DNA of 33,094 nucleotides from Amnibacterium sp. (GTDB taxonomy: Bacteria > Actinomycetota > Actinomycetes > Actinomycetales > Microbacteriaceae), in the NCBI RefSeq assembly GCF_025463795.1, contig NZ_JAODBE010000055.1, positions 1 to 33,094 on the forward strand. The letters run 5' to 3'. This document shows positions 14,312-21,220 of the stretch, one piece after another; position 1 is the stretch's first letter, and each line of letters begins with the position of its first letter. The notes beneath the pieces are model-generated. The model did not search any database and was not told the DNA's origin. It saw nothing but the letters and a program-made list of their open reading frames with translations. The position numbers were made by a program, and so were the translations under genes.

Positions 14312-15409
14312 ATGCCTCGCCCCGTCGTCCGTGCGCTGATCGCAGCCGCCGTGGCGACCGGCGCGCTAGTCGCCGTGCCGCAGGCGGCCTTCGCGAGCGT
14401 CCCCGCCACCGACACCCGCAGCGGCGGCGTGCACATCGGCGCGCTGATCGCACCTCGTGCCGTGGCGGCGACGACGGCACCGCGGGTGGCGGCGACGACC
14501 ACGCGGCACGCATCGGCGGCCAGGACGAGCACCGCGGTCTCGCGGTCGGCCAAGCCCTCGAGCAGCCCGGCCCCGGCCAAGGCCGTCGCGCCGACGACCG
14601 GATCCGACGTCTCGTACCCCCAGTGCTCGTCGACCCCGCCCTCGAACCAGCTCTTCGGGGTGGTCGGCGTCAACGGCGGGACGGCCAGGGACTTCAACCC
14701 GTGCCTCCTCCCGCAGTTCACCTGGGCGTCCAAGACGGCCGGGAGCACCCCGCAGGGCACGGCGTCGCTGTACGTGAACACGGCCAACCCCGGCTCGCAG
14801 AGCAGCTGGTGGCCCGCGTCGGACGCCGACCGGCCCGCGATCGACACGAGCGCCGCCGGACCCAGGAACGCCCTGCCGGCCGAGCCGATCACCTATCCGG
14901 GCGGAGCGGCTCCCGGATGCTCACCGAGCGTGGATCCCCACGGAGCCGCCTGCGCATACGTCTACGGGTATGTCCGCGCGGAGCAGGCCGTCGAGTACGC
15001 GAAGGAGACGCTCGGACCGGCATACAGCGGCGGTCTCCGCTGGTGGCTGGACGTCGAGACGAGCAACACCTGGGCCGGCCCGACCTCCGCGAACGCCGCG
15101 TCGCTCGCCGGCGCCGCCACGTACCTCGGCCGCGTCGGCGTGGCCGCCGACGGCGTCGCCAGGATCGGCGTCTACTCGAGCACCGCCCAGTACCGCACGA
15201 TCACCGGGGGCACCGGCAGCGCTGTACCGAACCTGCCCGACGGCGAGCGCAGCCCGCTCGTCGGCCTGCCCGAGTGGGGCGCAGGGGCGTCCAGCCTGAA
15301 GGGCGCGCAGTCGAACTGCGGCGTCACGCCGTTCACCGGCGGCTCGATCACCCTCACCCAGTTCGTCTCGGGGGCGTTCGACTACGACGTCTCCTGCCGC
15401 GGGTACTGA
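14312..15409 (+). CDS. Secreted protein with GH25-like acid pair
   Basis: A 365-residue protein with a Sec signal (hydrophobic core 7-22, probable cleavage AFA|S after residue 28) and an Ala/Thr/Ser-rich linker (about 45-98). The compact domain begins DVSYPQC and includes FGVVGVNGG, NPCLLPQFTWA, SLYVNTANPG and WWLDVET (D247, E249). Six cysteines (C105, C131, C202, C213, C335, C361) suggest three disulfides. The order and the DxE pair recall GH25-like / DUF1906 glycoside-hydrolase-like barrels found in secreted actinobacterial proteins. Wall hydrolysis is a guess. ATG at 14312 is preferred over 14294 because it directly precedes the signal peptide. Confidence 0.78.
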   Translation: MPRPVVRALIAAAVATGALVAVPQAAFASVPATDTRSGGVHIGALIAPRAVAATTAPRVAATTTRHASAARTSTAVSRSAKPSSSPAPAKAVAPTTGSDVSYPQCSSTPPSNQLFGVVGVNGGTARDFNPCLLPQFTWASKTAGSTPQGTASLYVNTANPGSQSSWWPASDADRPAIDTSAAGPRNALPAEPITYPGGAAPGCSPSVDPHGAACAYVYGYVRAEQAVEYAKETLGPAYSGGLRWWLDVETSNTWAGPTSANAASLAGAATYLGRVGVAADGVARIGVYSSTAQYRTITGGTGSAVPNLPDGERSPLVGLPEWGAGASSLKGAQSNCGVTPFTGGSITLTQFVSGAFDYDVSCRGY

Positions 15410-15732
15410 CCGCTCCCAGTCGTGGTGGCGGCGCTCCGGCGCCTCCGCACGCATCCGGCCCGGCCGCGGCGACGCAGGGTGCACCGTACGGTGAGGTGTG
15501 CCCCGGGTCGTCGTCGTGCTGCCGTTCGGCCCCCCACGTCACCCGGACCGGCGGACTCCCGCCGCCCGGCGAGGCGACCCTGCGGCACCTCGCGCTCGTG
15601 TCGATGGACCCCGACGATCGGGGCCGGTTCGCGGTGCGCTGGGCCGGCGGGCTCGCGGGCAGGCGCCGGGGCGCGGGCGGCCCGTCAGCATCCGCTCGGC
15701 CGACGTCCGGGCTCCGTTCCTCGCATCGGGGG
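15410..15732. other. 323-bp stretch, possibly a decayed gene
   Basis: No intact gene is visible. TACGGT (15487-15492) lies 5 nt before a GTG at 15498, opening a frame with a strand-like start (PRVVVVLPFG) that soon becomes Arg/Pro-rich. Another frame takes over with more protein-like sequence (GEATLRHLALVSMDPDDRGRFAVRWAGGLAGR), as expected for a frameshifted remnant. I could not assign a family. Confidence 0.3.
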
Positions 15733-15888
15733 ATGCCGCTCGCGACCCCTCCGATCCTCACCACCCTCGGCGTGCTGCAGGTTCCGGCCTCGAGCACCGT
15801 CGCCAGCACGGCGCTCGTGATCATCGCGGTCCTGGTCGTCGTGGTCGTGATCGCGGCGATCGTGTTCTTCGTGCGGCGGAAGCAGTAG
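15733..15888 (+). CDS. Possible small single-pass membrane protein
   Basis: A 51-residue frame: a short N-terminal segment with moderately hydrophobic residues, then one very clear transmembrane helix (about residues 26-46, a run of Ala/Leu/Val/Ile), then RRKQ. Positive charges after the helix predict N-out/C-in. GGGGG lies directly before the ATG, so the ribosome-binding site is poor. Alternatively it is the C-terminal end of a decayed larger gene in the same frame, which is open well upstream of 15605. Confidence 0.45.
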   Translation: MPLATPPILTTLGVLQVPASSTVASTALVIIAVLVVVVVIAAIVFFVRRKQ

Positions 15889-15946
15889 CCGGCCGACACG
15901 CCATCCCCGCGCCGTCCGGAGGGCGCAGGCGTGGTTGCGTGTGGGG

Positions 15947-16597
15947 ATGACGGGCAACACGTACGACCGGCACCGGTTCAACGCCGGGCTCCGACTCGTC
16001 GTCATGGCGGTGGTCGGGATCGTCGCGGGCGTCGGCGTCGGTCTGACGGGCCGATGGATGGTCGCCCCCGACGTCGGGTGGGCGGCCGCCGCCGGCACGT
16101 TCCTGCTCGTGGTCGGCGTGACGGTGGGCCGCATCCCGCCCGACGAGACCGCCGCGCACGCCACCCGCGAGGACGGCAGCCGCACGGCGTCGCACGTGCT
16201 GCTGACGGTCGCGCTCGTCGCGAGCCTCGGCGCCGTCGGTCTGCTGTTGCTGGCCGCCGGCGACACGTCCGGGGCCGCGCGCATCGGGACGATCGCGCTC
16301 GCGCTCGGCACCGTCGCCCTGTCGTGGCTGCTCACGCACACGCTGTTCGCGCTCCGCTACGCGGCGCTCTACTACGAGGAGCGCGGCGGCATCGACTTCA
16401 ACCAGCGGCAGTCCCCGACCTACGGCGACTTCCTCTACCTCGCCTTCACGGTCGGGATGGCGTTCCAGGTCTCGGACACCGCCATCCGTTCCCGCCGGAT
16501 GCGCGGCGTCGTGCTCCGCCACGCGCTGCTGTCCTACGTCACCGGCGCGGTCGTGCTCGCCACGACGATCAACCTCGTGTCCGGGCTCATCCAATGA
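15947..16597 (+). CDS. DUF1345 family membrane protein
   Basis: A 216-residue protein with about five transmembrane helices (near 15-33, 40-56, 80-104, 112-134 and 190-212). The conserved segment ALRYAALYYEERGGIDFNQRQSPTYGDFLYLAFTVGMAFQVSDT is diagnostic of DUF1345, a family of unknown function. The start is uncertain: ATG at 15947 is adopted, with in-frame GTG at 15941 and TTG at 15935. It is the first gene of a run of four coupled genes, overlapping the GNAT gene by ATGA. Confidence 0.88.
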   Translation: MTGNTYDRHRFNAGLRLVVMAVVGIVAGVGVGLTGRWMVAPDVGWAAAAGTFLLVVGVTVGRIPPDETAAHATREDGSRTASHVLLTVALVASLGAVGLLLLAAGDTSGAARIGTIALALGTVALSWLLTHTLFALRYAALYYEERGGIDFNQRQSPTYGDFLYLAFTVGMAFQVSDTAIRSRRMRGVVLRHALLSYVTGAVVLATTINLVSGLIQ

Positions 16598-17190
16598 CGG
16601 CGACGGTGCTGCGCGCAGACGATGCCCGGGCCCCGACGCTGCTGACCGGCGGCTGGCGCGTCGTCGGCGAGTCGTGGGGCGCGCGCCTGCGACTCGACGA
16701 GCCGCCCGACCTCGCACGCTTCGAACGGCTGGTCGAGCGCGCCCGCCGGACCGCCGAGATCCGGGAGCTGCACGTCACCGAGGCCGCGGCGATCGCGACG
16801 CTCGAGGCCGACACCCACGCGGACTTCCCCGTGACTCCCGCCACGCCGCACCACCTGCGGGACGCGGCGGCGACGGCCGCACTGCTGCGCGCCGGGTTCC
16901 GGGCCTTCGGCGCGGTGCTCCAGGGCCGGCTTCTCGCCGTGACGATCGTGCGCGCCGAGGGCGAGTCGGCGGAGACGGACGTCACCGCGGTCACCCGCGA
17001 CGCCCGGCGACAGGGCCTCGCGGCAGGCGTGAAGGCCGCGTCGGTGCTCGTTCTCGCCGCCGAGGGGGTGCGTACGTTCGGCACGGGCGGCGCCGCGATC
17101 AACGCCGGCAGCCTCGCGATGAACCGGGCGGTCGGCTACACCGTCGAGGAGCGCTGGCTGAGCCTCGCGCCCCCCGCGGACGGAGCGTGA
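16594..17190 (+). CDS. GNAT family N-acetyltransferase
   Basis: A 198-residue protein. Motif A of the GNAT fold is recognisable as TDVTAVTRDARRQGLAAGVKAASVLVLAAEGV (about 130-160, acetyl-CoA loop RRQGLA). Motif B is AAINAGSLAMNRAVGYTVEERWLSL. The N-terminal part is a divergent acceptor-side region. The substrate is unknown. The ATG overlaps the DUF1345 stop (ATGA) and its own stop overlaps or abuts the GrpB start, so translation is coupled. Confidence 0.82.
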   Translation: MTATVLRADDARAPTLLTGGWRVVGESWGARLRLDEPPDLARFERLVERARRTAEIRELHVTEAAAIATLEADTHADFPVTPATPHHLRDAAATAALLRAGFRAFGAVLQGRLLAVTIVRAEGESAETDVTAVTRDARRQGLAAGVKAASVLVLAAEGVRTFGTGGAAINAGSLAMNRAVGYTVEERWLSLAPPADGA

Positions 17191-17192
17191 CC

Positions 17193-17738
17193 GTGCCGGA
17201 CGAGGCCGTACCCGCCTGGGCGGTCGAGCGGGTGCGCCTGGTGCCGGCGGACCCCCGGTGGCGGGACGAGGCTCGCGGCCTCGCCTCCTCGGTCGAGCAC
17301 GAGCTCGGTGCGCGGCTCGCAGGACCTGTGCACCACATCGGGTCGACGTCCGTGCCGCACCTGGCAGCGAAACCCGTGCTCGACCTGATGGCGGCGATGT
17401 CGACGTTCGACGACGCGCCGGCGGTCGCGGCGGCCCTGGCGCCGTCGGGCTGGGTGCTCGTGCCGCTGGAGCTGGATGCGCGTCCGTCGCGCCGCTTCCT
17501 GGTCCACGTCGTCGACGAGGCGCGGCATGCGCACCTCCACCTCGTGCTCGAGAACTCCGACGAGCTGTCCCTCCATCTCGCGTTCCGCGACCGGCTCCGC
17601 GCCGAGCCGGGGCTGCGCGGCGAGTACGCGGCCCTGAAGGCCGCCCTCGCCGCCCGGTTCCCGGACGACCGCGAGCGCTACACCGACGGCAAGGCCGCGT
17701 TCATCCTGGCCGCGGCCGGGCCGGGCGCCGAGAGGTGA
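17193..17738 (+). CDS. GrpB family protein (nucleotidyltransferase-like fold)
   Basis: A 181-residue protein with the GrpB signature VHHIGSTSVPHLAAKPVLDLM (about residues 45-65), where GST-S and the D match the nucleotidyltransferase-like active-site strand. It ends with the conserved LHLAFRDRLRAEPGLRGEYAALKAALAARFPDDRERYTDGKAAFI. Family members are of uncharacterised function. GTG at 17193 has GGACGGAG 7 nt upstream; GTG at 17187, overlapping the GNAT stop (GTGA), is an alternative two residues longer. Confidence 0.88.
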   Translation: MPDEAVPAWAVERVRLVPADPRWRDEARGLASSVEHELGARLAGPVHHIGSTSVPHLAAKPVLDLMAAMSTFDDAPAVAAALAPSGWVLVPLELDARPSRRFLVHVVDEARHAHLHLVLENSDELSLHLAFRDRLRAEPGLRGEYAALKAALAARFPDDRERYTDGKAAFILAAAGPGAER

Positions 17739-18712
17739 GCCTGCGCACCGGCCTGCTGCTCGGCGGCGGCGTGCTCCTCGGCGGCCTCGCGCTGCAGACC
17801 GCCGGCCTCGTCGGGCTCGGCCGCCTTCCCGTGGTGGCCGCGCTCGTCGCGCCGCGCGACGCGGAGACCGCGGCGCTGCTCGTGGCCGTGGTCCTGCTGC
17901 TCCTGGTCGCGATCCGACGGCGACCGCGCCCGGCGGCCCTCCCGGTCGCAGTGGCGCTCCTCGCGGCCGGGGTCGTCGGCCTGGTGCCGGCGGCGGCACG
18001 CGGCTGGACGGCCGAGTCCGCGGGTCCACCCCGCGCCGGGACGGTGCGGATCCTCTCCTGGAACATCAACGGCGACCTCGTGCCTCCGTCCACGGTCGCC
18101 CGCCTCGCCGCCCGGGAGCGCGCCGACGTCGTCGTGCTCCCGCAGATCGCGCCCGAGGAGCACGGCGCCGCCTACCTCCCCGCGTTCCGCTCCGCCGGCC
18201 TGCCGGTGACGGCGGCACCGCCGATCGGCGGCGGGCGCCGGCAGACGGTCGTGCTCGTCAGGACCGCGGCGGGACGCTACCGGAGCGACGCGGCCTGGCC
18301 GGCGGCCTCCGACAGCTGGGTCACGGTCCGGCCGTCGGATCCGCGGCTGCCGGTCGTCGTCGCCCTCCACGCCGCGATCCCGGCGGCGGGCGGCAACACC
18401 CTGTGGCAGGCGGAGGCGGCGCGAGCGGCGCTGGCGTGCCGCGATCCGCGCACGATCGTGGTGGGCGACTTCAACGGGACGATCGACGACTTCGGTGGTC
18501 CGGGTCTCGGCACCTGCCGGGACGCGGCGGCGGAGCGCGGCGCCGCGTCCCTCGGGACCTGGCCGACCGCGCTGCCGCCCGTGCTCGCGATGCCGATCGA
18601 CCACGTGCTGGTCGGCCGCGCCTGGACCGTCGACCGCTTCTCGGTGCTGACGTCCGAGGACGCGTCCGGCGCCCGCCACCGACCGATCCTCGCCGTGCTG
18701 GCCCCACGCTGA
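17735..18712 (+). CDS. Membrane-anchored endonuclease/exonuclease/phosphatase-like protein
   Basis: A 325-residue protein. Three N-terminal hydrophobic segments (about 6-26, 44-60, 67-86) are followed by an EEP (DNase I-like) domain: SWNIN at 108-112, H211, GDFN at 243-246, IDHV at 288-291 and RHRPIL at 313-318. The fold places it with exported or membrane EEP proteins acting on phosphodiesters or lipids outside the cytosol. Two usual catalytic acids look altered: the metal Glu after the second strand is Q136 (LPQIAPE), and the Asp of SDH is R313. The start GTG overlaps the GrpB stop (GTGA), the last of the coupled run. Confidence 0.82.
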   Translation: MSLRTGLLLGGGVLLGGLALQTAGLVGLGRLPVVAALVAPRDAETAALLVAVVLLLLVAIRRRPRPAALPVAVALLAAGVVGLVPAAARGWTAESAGPPRAGTVRILSWNINGDLVPPSTVARLAARERADVVVLPQIAPEEHGAAYLPAFRSAGLPVTAAPPIGGGRRQTVVLVRTAAGRYRSDAAWPAASDSWVTVRPSDPRLPVVVALHAAIPAAGGNTLWQAEAARAALACRDPRTIVVGDFNGTIDDFGGPGLGTCRDAAAERGAASLGTWPTALPPVLAMPIDHVLVGRAWTVDRFSVLTSEDASGARHRPILAVLAPR

Positions 18713-18807
18713 CCCGGATCGCAGGCGCTCCTGCCATCCAGCACGGATGGACGACCGGCGCCTCGCGAGCCGACCTCGTCGCCGAGCTGGGACGGATCCG
18801 CGTCTGC

Positions 18808-18834
18808 TGAACCGTTCGTTGCGATCCGGTAACG
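18808..18834 (+). promoter_or_regulatory. Possible ECF-type promoter of the DUF4349-sigma operon
   Basis: TGAACC (18808-18813), 15 bp, GTAACG (18829-18834), then about 38 nt to the GTG. An AAC-containing -35 with a short non-TATA -10 resembles promoters of extracytoplasmic-function sigma factors, and the operon encodes such a factor, so autoregulation is plausible. This was read by eye from one copy. Confidence 0.3.
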
Positions 18835-18871
18835 GCGGAGAGGATCGGGGGCGGCGCGCACACGTCAGGGT

Positions 18872-19729
18872 GTGAGCACCTTCCCAGCCCGCCGATCCCG
18901 CCGCGCCGCCGTCGCGCTGCTGTCCGCCCTGACCGTCGGCGCGCTCGCCGGATGCACCGCTTCGGGCGGGTCCGGCGGGTCGGCCGCCACGACCTCGCGC
19001 GGTGGGGTGAGCGCGAGCGCGAGCGGGGCCAAGTCGGCCACGACCGACAGTCGAGCGGTCGTCACGACCGGCACCCTCGATCTGATCGCCACGGACCCGG
19101 TCGCCACGGCCGACTCCGTCGCGACCGTCGTGGCCGGGAGCGGCGGCCGCATCCAGGCGCGTGACGAGCATCCGACGCGTCCCGCTTCCGCGGACCTCAC
19201 GGTCCGCATCCCGTCCAGCGTGTTCGACAGCACCCTGACCGCGATCGAGCACCGCGCGAAGTCGGTGCGGAGCGTCAGCATCCACGCCTCCGACGTCACC
19301 TCGCAGGTCACCGACTACGCGGTCCGGATCGCGAACCTCCGCACGTCGATCACCCGCCTGCAGACGCTGCTGGCACGCGCCTCCGACACCGCCGCCCTGG
19401 TCGAGATCGAGTCGTCGCTGACCACGCGACAGACCGACCTCGAAGAGCTGCTGGCCCAGCAGAAGGACCTCACCGACCAGGTCTCGTACGCGACCCTCGC
19501 CATCACGCTCGAGTCGCCCGCGATCGCCCACCCCGGCAGCCCGTCCACCTTCATCAGCGGCCTCGTGGCCGGGGTCACCGCGCTCCTCCGCACCGCCGGC
19601 GCGATCGCCGTGCTCCTCGGGGTGCTGCTCCCGTGGGTCCTCACCCTCGGCGCGCTCGCCGCCGTGGGATGGTGGGTCCTCCGGCTCGTCCGACGCCGGG
19701 CTCGGGCCTCGGCCGCACCGGGGGCATGA
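18872..19729 (+). CDS. DUF4349 lipoprotein with C-terminal membrane helix
   Basis: A 285-residue protein. A lipoprotein signal ends in LAGC (C28), followed by a Gly/Ser/Ala linker (29-60). The DUF4349 domain starts near SRAVVTTGTLDLIATDPVATADSVATVVAGSGG and continues to TLAITLESP (about 60-214), with a long coiled coil at about 145-205 (IANLRTSITRLQTLL ... RQTDLEELLAQQKDLTDQ). A transmembrane helix at about 241-270 precedes RLVRRRARAS in the cytosol. The double anchoring (lipid and C-terminal helix) places the sensor-like domain outside. It overlaps the sigma gene by ATGA. DUF4349 has no proven function; a surface sensor for the sigma factor is inference. Confidence 0.88.
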   Translation: MSTFPARRSRRAAVALLSALTVGALAGCTASGGSGGSAATTSRGGVSASASGAKSATTDSRAVVTTGTLDLIATDPVATADSVATVVAGSGGRIQARDEHPTRPASADLTVRIPSSVFDSTLTAIEHRAKSVRSVSIHASDVTSQVTDYAVRIANLRTSITRLQTLLARASDTAALVEIESSLTTRQTDLEELLAQQKDLTDQVSYATLAITLESPAIAHPGSPSTFISGLVAGVTALLRTAGAIAVLLGVLLPWVLTLGALAAVGWWVLRLVRRRARASAAPGA

Positions 19730-20319
19730 ACGCGGTCGCGATCGGAGGCGGCGTGGCGGTCGAGTCGAACCGGTCGACGGCGGCGGCGCCGTCCGATCGG
19801 GTGCTGCTCGCGGCGTCGGGATCCGCCGCCGAGGGGGCCTTCCGGCAGGTCATGCAGCGGCACAGCGGCGTGGTCTACGCGGTCGCCTATCGGCAGGTCG
19901 GCAGCGTCGCGGATGCGGAGGAGCTCGTGCAGGACGCGTTCGTGCTGCTCTGGACCAAGCGCGCCCGGCTGCGCTTCGTGGGCGAGTCCGCGCTCCCGTG
20001 GCTGCTCGTCGCGGTGAAGCATCTCGCCGCCAACCGGCGGCGGGCGATGCAGCGCCGCGGCAGGCACGAGACGGGGAACGACGCGCTCGCCGTGGCGGCC
20101 GCTCCCCCCGATCCGGCGTTCGACGACTTCGTGGCTCGGGCGTTCGACCGGCTCGACCCGCTGGACGCGCTGATCGCCCGGCTGTGCCTGGTCGAGGACC
20201 TCTCCTACGCGGAGGCGGCCCGGCGCGCCGGGCTCACGGAGGCGGCCGTCCGGAACCGGCTCTCGCGCACCCGCGGCCGGCTGCGCCGCGAGCTCGCCGA
20301 CGGACGGGGGGCCCGATGA
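19726..20319 (+). CDS. ECF-type RNA polymerase sigma factor
   Basis: A 197-residue sigma-70 family protein. Region 2 spans about 38-105: AFRQVMQRHSGVVYAVAYRQVGSVADAEELVQDAFVLLWTKRARLRF, with the core-binding AEELVQDAFVLLW, then LPWLLVAVKHLAANRRR. Region 4 is at about 135-190: DRLDPLDALIARLCLVEDLSYAEAARRAGLTEAAVRNRLSRTRGRLRREL, with the helix-turn-helix at 160-185. No region 3 is present, so it is ECF class. The ATG overlaps the lipoprotein stop and its stop overlaps the next start (both ATGA), so all three proteins are coupled. Confidence 0.9.
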   Translation: MNAVAIGGGVAVESNRSTAAAPSDRVLLAASGSAAEGAFRQVMQRHSGVVYAVAYRQVGSVADAEELVQDAFVLLWTKRARLRFVGESALPWLLVAVKHLAANRRRAMQRRGRHETGNDALAVAAAPPDPAFDDFVARAFDRLDPLDALIARLCLVEDLSYAEAARRAGLTEAAVRNRLSRTRGRLRRELADGRGAR

Positions 20320-20807
20320 GCGGCGGCATCCCCACCGACCGGCAGCTCGCCGCGCTCGAGCAGCGCGTCCTGACCCGCATCCGCCGGCGGGCCGCTGTCC
20401 GTGCGCGGCTGATCTCGGGCGCCTCGGCGGCGGCGCTGGTGGTGGGCGCGATCGCCCTCGTGCATCCCGCCGGCACCTCCCTCTCGGGCGGATCGGCGGG
20501 CTCGGGCGCCGGCGATCGGAGCGCCGCGTCGGCGGCCGCCGTGGTGCTCTGCCACAGCACGAGCGCGGCCCGGTCCCCGGCGACGAAGGTGCCGCTGCCG
20601 GGCCACCCGACGAGCGCATCGATCGTCGCCGCGTGCGCCGAACCGGCTGCGCCATCCGCATCCGGCTCGCCCGCGTCGGGGTCGCCGTCGACGACGGAGC
20701 TGCGGTCCCCGATCGTCTGCCGGAACGCGAACGACGGCTGGGAGGTCTTCCCCGCCGACGGTCATCCCGCCACCCTCTGCATCCGGAACGGACTCAGGGC
20801 ACGCTGA
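20316..20807 (+). CDS. Small single-pass membrane protein, candidate sigma regulator
   Basis: A 163-residue protein that I do not recognise. A basic amphipathic N-terminus (DRQLAALEQRVLTRIRRRAAVRARL, about 8-32) is followed by one transmembrane helix (about 33-50). An external Ser/Ala/Pro/Gly-rich region then carries four cysteines (C79, C107, C135, C155), with a compact C-terminus (SPIVCRNANDGWEVFPADGHPATLCIRNG). The position after the sigma gene and the cytosolic-helix/TM/exterior layout are those of an anti-sigma factor, but the zinc anti-sigma motif HxxxCxxC is absent. The start ATG overlaps the sigma stop. Confidence 0.75.
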   Translation: MSGGIPTDRQLAALEQRVLTRIRRRAAVRARLISGASAAALVVGAIALVHPAGTSLSGGSAGSGAGDRSAASAAAVVLCHSTSAARSPATKVPLPGHPTSASIVAACAEPAAPSASGSPASGSPSTTELRSPIVCRNANDGWEVFPADGHPATLCIRNGLRAR

Positions 20808-20863
20808 CCGCGCGCCGAACAGCCGCCCAGCGGACGGTCAGCCGCATCCCGGAGAGTGCGCTC

Positions 20864-21214
20864 ATGAGCTTCCCCGCCGAGAACATCCGCCTCTGGGCGG
20901 GCAAGGACGTCGTCGACTCGAAGGGCGACAAGATCGGATCGATGGAGTCGATCTACTACGACACGGGCGCGGACGAGGCGACGTTCGCAGCGGTCCAGGT
21001 GGGTCTCGTCGGCAAGCATCTCGTGTTCGCGCCGCTCCACGGCGCGGTGGTCGGCCCCGGCTACGTGAAGGTGCAGGTCGACAAGAAGATGGTCCGCGAC
21101 TCGCCCTCCCTCGGTGTGGACGGGGAGCTGACGCGCGATCAGGAGGCCGCGGTGTTCGCGCACTACGGCCTGCCCTACGACTCGTCCGGCGAGCGGCGCC
21201 TCGGTCGCCGCTGA
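20864..21214 (+). CDS. PRC-barrel domain protein
   Basis: A 116-residue soluble protein. Residues 6-75 (ENIRLWAGKDVVDSKGDKIGSMESIYYDTGADEATFAAVQVG ... HLVFAPLHGAVVG) form a PRC beta-barrel, a fold shared by RimM, photosynthetic reaction-centre H subunits and many stress-associated actinobacterial proteins. The C-terminal region (LTRDQEAAVFAHYGLPYDSSGERR) is the usual helix of this short type. The ATG has GGAGAG 8 nt upstream. It is a single gene, convergent with the DUF5107 gene. Partner and role are unknown. Confidence 0.87.
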   Translation: MSFPAENIRLWAGKDVVDSKGDKIGSMESIYYDTGADEATFAAVQVGLVGKHLVFAPLHGAVVGPGYVKVQVDKKMVRDSPSLGVDGELTRDQEAAVFAHYGLPYDSSGERRLGRR

Positions 21215-21220
21215 ACAACT

